Shown here: positions 33,975 to 44,115 of the stretch, piece after piece
Layout of the letters: each line of letters starts with the position of its first letter
Numbering within the stretch: position 1 is the first letter of the stretch
Assembly: GCA_038087015.1 (NCBI GenBank)
Contig: JASBNA010000006.1
Location: 1,240,001 to 1,304,000, forward strand
Direction of reading: 5' to 3'
DNA from: Cerrena zonata
Lineage: Eukaryota; Basidiomycota; Agaricomycetes; Polyporales; Cerrenaceae
Length of the DNA stretch: 64,000 nt
Notes under the pieces: model-generated
What the model was told of the DNA's origin: nothing
Databases searched by the model: none
The model's input: only the letters and a program-made list of their open reading frames with translations
Program-made: the position numbers and the translations under genes

Positions 33975-35193
33975 ATGAATGAATTTTCTGCACACACTGC
34001 TGCTCTAAACCGTAAGTATAGAATTTATGCTCCGGTCTGGTACTCATATGTTCTAGGTCAAGTTGGGCTTGTGCGATCACTGGTTACTCAGGATCCTAAG
34101 CTCGCGAATTTAGTAGATTCCGTACGTTTCATGCGGCGCCCTCAATTTGAAGTCACTGAATATGCCGTCATAGGACGGAAGGACAATACTGCATTGGGCT
34201 GCTTCTTCTGGATCAGTCGATATAGTTCGGTTTCTCATCGATCAGAACGTTGATACTAATCCAGCCGACTACAGTGGCTGGACGCCACTACACATCGCGG
34301 GTAGGTAATCTTGGCCTGGTCTTGGTGGCTCATATTTTCCACTCTGAGCTGACGGCCTGTGAATACGCTAAGTCAGCGCGGGACACGAGGATGTCGTTCG
34401 TGAACTTCTTGGTGCAGGTGCTGATGTCAAGAAGGCCAATGATAAAGGAATTACTGCATTGTAAGTACACGCTTACATGCTCCGACGTCCGATAGTTCTG
34501 ATCTCGGCGTGTAAAGACATTACGCTGCCTCCAAGTCGCGCGTGGATGTGAGCCAATAGCCCTTTACCACCCCTGATTCCCACTAACTTCACTACAGATA
34601 GGAAAACTATTGGTCGCGCGGGGCTCAGACGTTAGTCCTACGGCACGAATTTGTACTCATGTCACATTATTGATCATCTTTCCATCGACAGATAAATGCT
34701 AAAGACAAGGCCAACCAAACGCCTTTGTACGTTGACGTCATCCTCCCACATGAGAAGTCGACCTTTACATGAATGTACATGCTCTTTCCAGGCACCGTGC
34801 TGCAACGACGGGTTCGACCGGATTTATCAATCTTCTCCTCCACCCTCCAGAAGGGTCCCCGAAAACACGTCTGAACACAGGTGACCGAGTTGGTGGGTGA
34901 TGTATTTTTGGCATCTTAAGAACTGCCCTAACATGCCCGGCACGAAGGGAATACACCTCTTCACCTGGCTATGGAATCTGCTCACGCTGAAGCAGCGTGT
35001 CTTCTAATTGAAGCCGGGGCGGATCGCAGTAGAGTATGTATCATTCCACATAGTCTCGTGGGCTTCTAAAGCTGATTGCCACCTTGAATAGGAGAATGTC
35101 GACGGTGAAGCACCTGAGGATTTGGAAGGCGTTGGGGGGCAAGAACAAAGGCGAGCCAAACAATATGTAATAGACCGATGTGGGAAGCCATAG
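33975..35193 (+). CDS. NAS6: Ankyrin-repeat proteasome chaperone Nas6 / gankyrin
   Basis: Nas6 (human PSMD10, gankyrin) binds the Rpt3 ATPase and chaperones assembly of the 26S proteasome regulatory particle. Spliced blocks form successive ankyrin repeats: DGRTILHWAASSGSVDIVRF LI, DYSGWTPLHIA + SAGHEDVVRELLGAGADVKK, DKGITAL + HYAASKSRVD, IGKLLVARGSD, NAKDKANQTPL + HRAAATGSTGFINLLLHPPE, and GNTPLHLAMESAHAEAACLL I. The final repeat, ENVDGEAPEDLEGV, ends YVIDRCGKP, matching the gankyrin C-terminus. Many introns interrupt it, most within the repeats. Other small ankyrin proteins are possible, but repeat number and C-terminus favour Nas6. Confidence 0.82.
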
Positions 35194-35570
35194 TGGGTTG
35201 GTGACATTCCATCCGAATACCGCCATGTACAGCCCTAACTACCCTAATGCGCCGTGTGATAGACACTCACCAATTGAATAAAGATTTGGAATAGCGTCAT
35301 ACACGTGAGATTTGGTTCATTGCAGAAGTTAGGACGTGGGCCGGAACACGGGGTTCCTGCCCTAACGAGTAGAAGACATAGTAAAGATATAAGGAGCCTG
35401 GAATTATCTGATACTCTAATGGTCTAGCTATAAATCATAACCATACATAGATCCGCGATACGGAATAAGTTAGGCTGATGTCATCCTGTTACAGTGTTTT
35501 AGTTAGGCCAATTCGATTGATATCGGGAAAAGAGCGTACCAACCACAAATGTAAACACTACTAATGGTTG
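35194..35570. other. Convergent intergenic region
   Basis: This lies between the ends of NAS6 and the terpene synthase. I see no gene. It is AT-rich and presumably holds the two 3' UTRs. Confidence 0.4.
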
Positions 35571-36695
35571 TTACACCGCCTCTGTCAGAGGCAAAAGTTT
35601 GATATGGCGGTGCAATTTGATCTCCGCACCATCCTGACCAAAGTACCGCGTCGTGTCGAAACTCCAATGGAGCGAGCCTACAATCCAGTCTTGGAGACCT
35701 TGGATGTATGTTTGAACGTCTCGATCGATCTCAGGGCCCCACGACGGAATGGTACGACGATCGTGTTCAAACCGATCGATGGACTGTTTGCAGAGCTCGC
35801 CGACAAAGTCGACAGCATCCTGAAGGTTGAGTTCTCGTTCGCGCATTACAACAACGATCATGTTGTGCGTGTCACCCCGAGACTGTTCGACATTGAAGGA
35901 GAATATGTCCTAAATTATAAAGTATTGAGTTAGCTCTTTCAGCTCGGTGGTAAGTCAAATTAAGGCGAACATTAGACCATGTAATCAGATCGTTAGTGGC
36001 TTCCTCTAGTGCAGCAATAGTAGGATGTTCCACTACTTCGTCTGGAAGATCAATGTTGGCGGCAAATTCAATAAGAGCGAAACATGGCTTGCATCCGCTA
36101 GTGTCTCTGCGAATAGGAATGTATGATTCGAGTTCCGGAACGATGCCGTCATGGCGGTCTATGGTTTGCCTCTCAACGGCCAGGAAGAAAAGATCCATGG
36201 TATGGACGAAACGCTTGATACATCCAGGGCCGCCTTTACTAACATAACGGGAGAAGAAGCTAGAGAATAGTCAGCTGTCAAATCCTGAATATAGAGAGCG
36301 ATTAAGAACTACTTTTTGGCCAAGATTCCTGCAGGTTTGTCTGTCTCGAACCCACGAGGATCTCTCAAGGCATTCATGACACAGTCGGCGAGGCCTCTCG
36401 TATCATGCTCATCGAAGTCGTCCGACCAATCATCCAACGTGAAAAGATAACCCATGAAATCTGATGCAACCTGAAGAGAGAATGCATCACAGTGTGGGTA
36501 GCACGCAGAGGTAAGTTCGCCAGCCTTGAGCCCCATGAATATCCCACGCTTCTTCTCCGAGAAATCGGCTTCTTTAAGAAGGAATTCTTCAGAGCCGCGT
36601 GAGACAGGATACCATTCAGGGTTGAGGCTAAGCGGGTATGTGCAATGGGCCACCAAGTCGGGGAGAACAAAAGAGTCTGCACCGAATCGAGACAT
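35571..36695 (-). CDS. Sesquiterpene synthase (class I terpene cyclase)
   Basis: Class I terpene synthases ionise farnesyl diphosphate and cyclise it to a sesquiterpene. The start MSRFGADSFVLPDLVAHCTY is typical of basidiomycete enzymes. The aspartate-rich Mg-binding motif appears as FTLDDWSDDFDEHD (DDxxD form), and the NSE triad as NDIFSFNVEQSRGDTHN, spliced across an intron exactly before DIFSF. The effector Arg lies before it, and the late WSFDTTRYFG fits the conserved RY pair near the C-terminus. Exons: about 36695-36309, then about 36260-35970, then about 35890-35571, giving roughly 340 aa, which is normal. The product cannot be predicted. No other classic terpene-cluster genes adjoin it. 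Confidence 0.9.
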
Positions 36696-36790
36696 TGGAG
36701 CTTGTAGGGTGGAATGAGAGGTGTTTGGAGAGTTTATGCCTGAAGTAGTGGGATCACTGCAGATACCCTATAACTCATATCTTACCGGTT

Positions 36791-36796
36791 TTTATA
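36791..36796 (-). promoter_or_regulatory. Candidate TATA box of the terpene synthase
   Basis: On the minus strand the sequence reads CATATAAAAACCGG. TATAAA lies about 95 bp upstream of the ATG at 36695, just beyond the stop of the small upstream ORF. Confidence 0.4.
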
Positions 36797-36806
36797 TGTT
36801 CGAAGT

Positions 36807-36976
36807 TTATGATCTATGGCCCTGCAAAGGGTAAGATTGGCGCAGCTTGACAGCTTCGAGTTGAGCTTCGATCTGTGCCACCGTCAGGCTCTCTCTGCCA
36901 GTGACATATTCTGGAGGAAAGAGGATTTAGCATGTCGATCTTGTGAAATACGCCATTACACACCCGTCGATACCAT
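36807..36976 (-). CDS. Possible 38-aa spliced small protein
   Basis: ATG at 36976, a 13-nt first exon (36976-36964), a 53-nt intron (36963-36911; donor GTGTGT, acceptor TTTCCTCCAG) and a second exon to the TAA at 36809-36807. It reads MVSTEYVTGRESLTVAQIEA, then QLEAVKLRQSYPLQGHRS: a helical, amphipathic, protein-like sequence. No family is recognised. It is tandem with and just upstream of the terpene synthase, so it could be a small gene, an exon of a longer transcript or a remnant. Confidence 0.35.
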
Positions 36977-38096
36977 CAAGCGATGAAACCGGTTTGACGA
37001 CTGGAACGGAGTGCATAGTGAACCCTTGGAAAATGAGAACACTTATTGGCTCATGCAACGACCCCCCGTCCGAGATTCCTGGACCCTGAGACTGAGATCA
37101 AGATCAAGATGTGAGCACGAAGATCATGCTGGTAAAGGATCATCGCGTTGCACTCAGGGGTCGTCACTAAGTCCCGATTTCAAGAAACACAACTCAAGCA
37201 CCGCTGTGGCTGCTTCCATATAGGTTCCGAACCGTTGATAAATCCGTAGTCTTGTGGATCGCGCAAGAGAAGCATATACCGCAGAAGGTGTGGACAGGAG
37301 AAGTGGGATGCCCATTGGTTACCCGAAAACCGATGCGCTGTTGAAATACCGTCAGCCCACGACACAGCACCAACCTCGGTAGAATTCAAGTGTTAGTTCG
37401 GAGCAATTACTTGGAGGTGATCGTATTCAGCTGTCAGCTGTCCGATTCAGCGAGGCATCCGAGGCAATCTGCAGCTGACTACTGGCTGTAGTGGTATCAG
37501 TAGATAGAGTTGTGTGGCCCGCGAACGAGTGCCGCGCTGCTGTCACAGTGATCTCAAGTGGTCTCCAATTGATCTCTTTCGATCCACCGATCATTACATG
37601 AAGTTAGCCTATGAATCGAATCAGAACCGACAATACAAATTGGGGACCTCTTGAGTTCTTACGTTATAAGGACTCCCTCGGCAATTTACTTCTCTATTTA
37701 TGTTTCGGGGTCAGAAAGAGTCCGTAGCAAACGTAGCAAAGTGCCGCTGTCACTTCCAAACTCTACAACTTGAGCGTCGGGAGCGTGGTGTACTCGCAGG
37801 CAGCTGTGGAAACACATCAGGACTATCTGGTAAAGGAACTTGAGCATCAACAAAGCATGACAACAGTTCTCATGTTAATGTTAGCAGACTACAAGGTTTG
37901 ACGAATGGATGCTTACCGTGAGCTGGTGTTCCGAATTAGTAGATGGCAATGTCATATCGAGGCGCCGTTCTCATGTTCTCAGGCTGAGTAGGAACCCTCA
38001 TATTGCCAATCGGCGGAAAACTGCGCTTTGGACAAGTCTGCCCACTCGACTTCACTCTTCTACCACACGGATAAAGATACCTGCTAACTGATTGTG
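36977..38096. other. Intergenic region upstream of the arrestin-like gene
   Basis: No gene is supported. Short open frames on both strands lack motifs. The region separates the minus-strand terpene/small-ORF unit from the plus-strand arrestin-like gene, so it likely holds divergent promoters. Confidence 0.35.
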
Positions 38097-39860
38097 ATGT
38101 CACAGGTTGCTTCATACCAACTCGAAGTACCCCGGAATGCTAGTAACGAACCCTTGGACTCGGATTTACCCTCTTATCATCAAGTCTCTCAAGGGCGAAG
38201 AAATAATATTAGACAGGCCCAAGTTGAACATACGTTTCACCTAAGCAAAGGGAGCCACAAATGGCTCTCCCTTCGTTTGCATAGTAGGGCAGAACACCCC
38301 GATCATCAGCCTCGTTTTCTTCAAGGCCAAACGATTTCCGGTTCCGTGGGTCTCGATCTCCGAAACGGTGTTTCGATACGGTCAATTTCAATTTCTGTAA
38401 GTTTACAAACAGACATGCGAGTCATACGCTCTTCGTCAAGTAATCAACCTTCTGGTTGGTACTCCCAGCGACTAGAGAATCGAACCAGCAACCTGCTGCT
38501 GTTCTTCCCAGCCGTCACAATTCCTTCGACGTTCTACTGATGCTAGGTCTTCGTGTAGATTATAGGCGAACTTTCAACTGACTGTCATCGGTTCCTTACA
38601 ATCACCCGGCAACTTTGTGTTTCTGACTCCAATGAAGTCATGCATCGACATTCCGGAACAACCTGTTGTACTAGCAGGTAAATTACGTGGGTCACACTCC
38701 TGGCCTTTCTCCATTCGTCTACCTAGAGGAATCTGTATCATACCGGGCGATGGAGTTCGGCATACATTTCGCCTCCCACCTTCGATGGACGGCAAAGCAC
38801 AGATCCGATATCACTTGCTTGTGCGGGTAAAGCGGGGATCGTTGAGCTCGGGACAACGGTGAACCAAACTGCGTTTCCAGAAAAAAGTCAAGAGAATGCT
38901 AATAGCTCTACTTGGTGTGCATGATTATAGCCTTGTTGTACCTTTCATATACACGCCACAAGCTCGTCCCGCACAAGCTTCGGTCTTACGACAAATTGCG
39001 TATCTCGATAGCTCCCCTTTGATCGGACCTGAGGGTGACCCGGAGGGATGGAGGACTCTTGCACCTACGAAAATAAGCGGTCAGATATTCAACACTCGAC
39101 CGGTCGACATTACCTATACTGTAAGTTCCGAGTGTTTCATCTAGTGGTAATAGCCACTCTGCCGATAGTGAAACTAACGAACCGTTGTATATTATACCTC
39201 ACTTCTCGCTAACGCTGCACCACCAGCTCTCCATTGCTCGCCCCGTAAGCTTGCGTGGTTTCTCTAACACCTGATGTACACCACATCGCTTACATTACCC
39301 GCCCAGCTATGTTATACCCGCGGAACAGTTATACCCCTCATCATGACAGTCTCCACTTCAGATTTGCAAGCATTGGACCTTTTATCAGCGCCGCCAGCAC
39401 TGTGCGTTAGGCTAGCTCGGAGTGCAGAATTTGCATCGTCTATCCTCTCTGCTGCAATCAAGGTCGTAGGACCTTGGCAAACATCACCCGAGTTCATTGC
39501 GGATGCTGCTTGGTGGCCGATCTTGGATTACGGGGGTAGCAGTTCTGCATCTGAGGATGTAAGTAGTAAGACGCTGCACGGTGAGATTCGGATACCGGAG
39601 GATGCGTCTCCGAGCTGTCTCATCTTGAACTTCCAGCTTCAGGTAAATTTATCAATTTCTTCAAATTGCACCCTTCTGAGAGCGCTTGTGTGTGTGCCCC
39701 GCAGTATTCAGTGGGCATGTTCCCTCCCAAGGCCGTCGCATTCACACCGGCTTGTTCCCCAGATACTCTACTCCTTAATCAACAAGTCGAGGTTGTGACC
39801 CTACACGCTCAAGGCCCAAGACCCGTGGCATACTTGCCACCGCAATATAACCCGGATTAA
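38097..39860 (+). CDS. Arrestin-like (alpha-arrestin fold) protein
   Basis: Fungal arrestin-like proteins act as adaptors between membrane cargo and Rsp5-type ubiquitin ligases. Recognisable beta-sandwich segments are PRFLQGQTISGSVGLDLRN (start of the N-domain), SPGNFVFLTPM, LRGSHSWPFSIRLPRGICI, VRHTFRLPPSMDGKAQIRYH, LLVRVKRGSLSSG, and later the C-domain-like LTLPAQLCYTRGTVIPLIMT. It ends AYLPPQYNPD; PPQY is a PY-type (PPxY) motif that would recruit a WW-domain ligase. Several introns are present (after SIRSISIS, after DITYT, after SIARP). Start at ATG 38097, because the GTG immediately before it is not a usual eukaryotic start. The partner is unknown. Confidence 0.82.
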
Positions 39861-39980
39861 AGGAGCTACTATTTCTATTTTTGTTTTGCATAGCCATGTA
39901 CATTTCCTACGACGCCCCGCCATTTGGGTTGATGTCCTCAGCTGTTGTACAGTAATACCTTTTCGTTGCTCCAGATTACT

Positions 39981-41289
39981 CTAGTCGCAATTTGTCGGGT
40001 CCCAGTCAGTGACAAGGTCTACAGGTAAAAATGTCAGATTAGCGTTTCTTGACGGCAGCCATTAGTAAGAAGAGGCGGTGTTGTACCTTCATTCAAGCTG
40101 TCTAAGTGATCCATCTCTTCCTCGGTAAGGTCAAAGTCGAAAATTTGACAATTGGACTGTATCCGAGGCCTTGACTGCGACTTCGGAATTGTTATGAAGT
40201 CCTACGTATTATTATATGACCCTGAATAAATCATACGTATGCTGGAGATGATAGTCCACGCACCTTCTGGATAGAGTAACGGATCAGGATTTGAGCTGGT
40301 TCTTTTTCATATTTCCGAGCAAGTCTGACAATCGAGGAGTTTTTGAATCGTTCTCCTCGTACTAACGGAGCCCAGGCCTACTCAAGGTCAATCAAGTCAA
40401 ACAGCCAGGGTAGGTTATGTTGCACACCGACCTCAAGAGCAATATCGTGAAGCTTACACAACTCCACGATATCCGTCCGGGTATTGAAGGGGTTCAATTC
40501 GACCTGAGCGGTTTACGAAAATTAGCACACCGACCCCTCGTGGATATGTAACCTACTTGGTTGAGAACAGGCAATTCGACTCCACCGCCAATCATTTCTT
40601 GCAAATGCTTGACCCCAAAATTACTCACGCCGACGCTCTTCACTTTACCCTCTTTCTTGGCGTCGCATACTGCCCGCCAACACTCTCGCCGTTTCTCTGG
40701 CCCGCCGATTGGACTGTGAAGGAGGTAGAGGTCAATATATTCTAGACCACACGCCTTGAGGGATTTATCAATGGCTGCTTTCGTCGCGTTATACGACGAG
40801 TTATTCTGAAGCTTCGTGGTATAGAATATTGACGACCGAGGGAGGCCAGATTGCTTTAGAAAATCACGAATCGCATTCCCACATTCGCGTTCGTTGTAGT
40901 ACCATTCAGCGGAGTCCTATCGCGGGAGGGGGCGCGCAGTGGCGATGAGTAACGCCGTTACGCCGTCCAGTGAAGTATTACTAACAATATGTCTATACCC
41001 AGCTTCCAACGCCCATTTGACGGGATTGTAAGCGGCCTTGCCTTCCATCTCGTAGGTACCTGATGTATTGCGGCCATGATAAATATAATGTGAGCATTTC
41101 AAGTTGTTAAGGACACTATCGTTATGCCATCGACATACCAAATCCGATAATAGGAATCATATTCCCATCGCGAAGCTATATGTTTAGATACCAACACTGT
41201 TAATTGTATTGTGCTCTGCTTGTGGGCTATACGAATTTCACCTTCATCGTGGATTCCAGGTTCAATGCAGAATGGGGCACAGAAGACAT
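39981..41289 (-). CDS. Aldo-keto reductase
   Basis: An NADPH-dependent aldo-keto reductase of the plant/fungal 2,5-diketo-gluconate-reductase-like branch, probably cytosolic. The start joins MSSVPHSALNLESTMK to LRDGNMIPIIGFG | TYEMEG across an intron. The catalytic tetrad is visible: D and Y in HIDSAEWYYNE, K in FYTTKLQ and H in LYLLHSP. Then come KSVGVSNFGVKHLQEMI, PVLNQVELNPFN, PLVRGERF, ILIRYSIQKDFITIPKSQS and the C-terminal EEMDHLDSLNED. An apparent in-frame TAG near 40376 disappears when a 54-nt intron is removed (IALE | AWAPLV). Stop at 39983-39981, only 120 bp from the convergent arrestin stop. Confidence 0.9.
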
Positions 41290-41985
41290 ATTTGCAAACC
41301 AACACTTGGAATGATCCAGAGCAGACCCGAGGGATCAAGAGTAACCTCGAAGGACGTATACCACCAGCGTACAAAGACCGTAACGCCACAGTTAAAGATC
41401 GTATTTCAGTCGGAATACGAGTGGTACTAGGGTCGACTTTAGGTTGCTTATCATCATTTCAACGCCATTTCATCGTGCTGACTTCGAATTCGCAGAGACC
41501 CACCACAATGTCCGGCGACCAAGATAAATCTATTTTGGTAGTTTTATGTTTTATGAGGTTAACATAGTCGAGTCTTGATGTTCAAACATGCGAGATGGCC
41601 AACTTTCTGAATCCAACAAGAGAAACCGACTTGAAGTTTGAACTCAACCTCTTCTATTAATAGTTTGTAATAGACGCTAGTGCATCGTGTTTACCAGATA
41701 ATGCTTACGAAGATATGAATGGGTGGATAGAACGTGGACAGCAATGAAAAACGAATTTGGGTATTTATGTAATAAGGCATTAAAAACGAGCATAACTTGT
41801 GGATGCTATTATAGCGAAGTCTGAGATACGAAAAACATAGGCTACATGAGAATATGCGAAGGATGGCGAACCGGGGTAACAACGTCATGGAAGTCGTAAA
41901 AGGTCGTGCATGAAAAGCTACATGGAAACAAGAAAACATCAAAGGGGTAATGGAAAATGGGAGATTAAAGCAAGAAAGAAAATCT
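41290..41985. other. Intergenic region
   Basis: Upstream of the AKR and downstream of the zinc-ribbon-like gene, both on the minus strand. I see no gene. Short AT-rich patches fit a 3' UTR around 41700-41980. Confidence 0.35.
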
Positions 41986-43323
41986 CTAGATGCGAATCGT
42001 GATAAGGTCCTTCAAACTCTTTCTAATCTTCTTCACCTTCAACTTGATGGTATCGGCAGCATCCACTCTCTTGGGACTATCCTTGGGTCGTGAACGGAAT
42101 TGGTAAGGAGGCGTTACGCCTTCATCCGTTTGGCTTCGAGCTAATGCCATGCGCATTTCAATTTCTCCACTGAGCGAGAAACCTTCGCATGGCATGGTGC
42201 TGAACGACAGGGGTAATCTAGAGTTGGACATGAGTAAGCTGTCCATGAACGGCGGGGAGGGAAGGTCGAGGGATCGAGTTCCGCGCTCGTAGATATCAGC
42301 AATTGGGGGAGAAGGTGTAGTAGGTCGTGAGGGACTAGGAGTATTGGGACGAGACATATTCTTTCGTATAGCGGTATATAAGGGACGACTTGGATGACCC
42401 AACGGAACACTATTCCCAGCCGAGAGGGGAGCAGGAGTAGAAAGCGAAATGGGAGTTCGAGAGCGCGAGGGTCTATGTGCCAGAGAACGAGTCGTAGCCA
42501 AGTCGTTATGTGAACGTTTGTGTGAAGTAGATCCGAGCATGGCTTTGCGACGTAGAGAGCAGGAAGATCGTTGGCGGAGCATTGTCAATCGTTGCTTGCG
42601 GCGTAAGGTACGAGTAGGAGAAAGTGTACGAGCGGAAGTGTCGTGATCGTTATCTTCCTGATGAGAGACTACATAAGGTTGCATTGCAATTGAGGGTATA
42701 AGGCGTGGTCCTCCAAGGTTCAAGGATAGATCCGATTCTGCCAGGGCCTGGACATACATCTCGGCAGCCTCATTCTAAGCACACATTACGTTGTAAGCAC
42801 CACACAGATAATTTGAATCGGATCTTAGGCAACTTACAGCTCCATTCGTATCCATAACCTGAACAGAGAAGACTTTGGCATCTCTATGTCTCTTTCGTCG
42901 TTCCTCCGGCGCCTCCGCTAAGTATTCAGGCACAGACATACTGCCGGCAAGCGTAGCCTGACGGGGTGCATCCATTCTCCGGAGTTGCTCTTTCTGCCGG
43001 TCATTGAGCAAATGGGGCTGACTTGCTCGTCTGCGTACTTCCGGTCCAAGCGAGGGTTGGGGCGTGCAAGAGTGGGCACACCAAAGACAAGTAGTCCCAA
43101 AGAGATTGATGAAACGACAGTTGTCGCACTCGAATAGAACTCGACCGTGGGGCATGAGCTTGAGCAAGGGTGAAGACTCCCATCGTCGAAGCTACCAAAA
43201 AGGTTCAGTAAGCATGCAGATACAGATAAGTGAGAGAAGATCAGTATCTCGTACCTTCTTGCTCTTCTTGAACTCCCGCCATAGCATGCGAGGAGGCGTG
43301 TCTTCAAACGTAAGAGTATTCAT
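41986..43323 (-). CDS. Unknown protein with a CxxC-CxxC zinc-ribbon-like motif
   Basis: Three exons read well. MNTLTFEDTPPRMLWREFKK SKK is joined to a Cys block: ECDNCRFINLFGTTCLWCAH. Two CxxC pairs 11 residues apart suggest a small zinc ribbon. A basic segment follows (RRRASQPHLLNDRQKEQLRR), then a long Ser/Pro/Arg-rich, probably disordered region with SP/TP sites (RPNTPSPSRPTTPSPP), and a basic C-terminal helix (IKLKVKKIRKSLKDLITIRI). Start ATG at 43323, stop at 41988-41986. I do not recognise the family; the pattern suggests a phosphoregulated fungal protein. Function unknown. Confidence 0.65.
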
Positions 43324-44115
43324 GATGATCGGGGCGTGAAAAAAGCTGGGGGTATCCAAGAGCAGCGATAGAGTAAGAGTAGAAAGATGTAAAGCAAATC
43401 AAGCGGGGTCACAGTAGTAGTAAAGCACACGATAGGAACGTGGAGAGCACAAGGAGCATAGCGTCAGCAGCAGTCCGGGAAAGAAGCAGTTGGCTGGACA
43501 AAAGAGGCTGACAATGGAGCAACGACGCGCCCTATGCGCAAGGATTTGCTTGCCAGTCAGCCGAGTCCAGATCCGGATCGATTAGAGGAGGGCAGAGAGG
43601 CTAAGCAATGGTTGTGGTGGTTGCTCGACCACAGTCGCTAGGATACATCTCGATTTCAAGTAGAGGGTACTGTGTACGCAGCAGGGGCACTGCTTCGGCA
43701 CTTTACCGAACACGAGCCTCGAACACGCTGCCAATAGCTCACCAATGGCGTTTCTGCGCCGTTTGCAATTATATGTCAGTCGTTGGGAAACAAAGATGGC
43801 ACCAGATGTGATTTCCACCGTCCACCAGCTAGAGAAAACAAGTTTGGAATAAAATCTTCAGAAAACGAGTTCAACATGCGGCAAGTCTCACTCAAGACGG
43901 ATCGTCGTACCAAGAAAGGAAGGCGTAATGGTTCGAGTCCAGTTCCCGTGTGGCGTCAGTCAGATATAGTGGTTGTCAAGGAATCAGATACAACAAAACA
44001 ACGGAGGAGTCACAGACATTGCAAATAGAGTACAGTGCGGACAGATAGTGATAGAATCAGCACAACTTTCCCCAGTGGGTATTAAGATCTATGTAAAGTA
44101 ACCAGAAAAACTCAT
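43324..44115. other. Intergenic region
   Basis: Between two minus-strand genes; no gene supported. It contains the promoter of the zinc-ribbon-like gene and the 3' region of the RING gene. Confidence 0.35.

Noticed and set aside
14968..36695. A terpene biosynthetic cluster linking the P450 and the terpene synthase
   Set aside because: They are about 18 kb apart with ARV1, TSC13, GET4, HSBP1, a WOPR gene, TFB2 and NAS6 between. The WOPR gene could regulate secondary metabolism in general, but proximity alone does not make a cluster.
40370..40440. An apparent in-frame stop in the aldo-keto reductase, suggesting a pseudogene
   Set aside because: A 54-nt GT-AG intron removes it and joins IALE to AWAPLVRGERF, the expected family sequence, with the catalytic tetrad intact.
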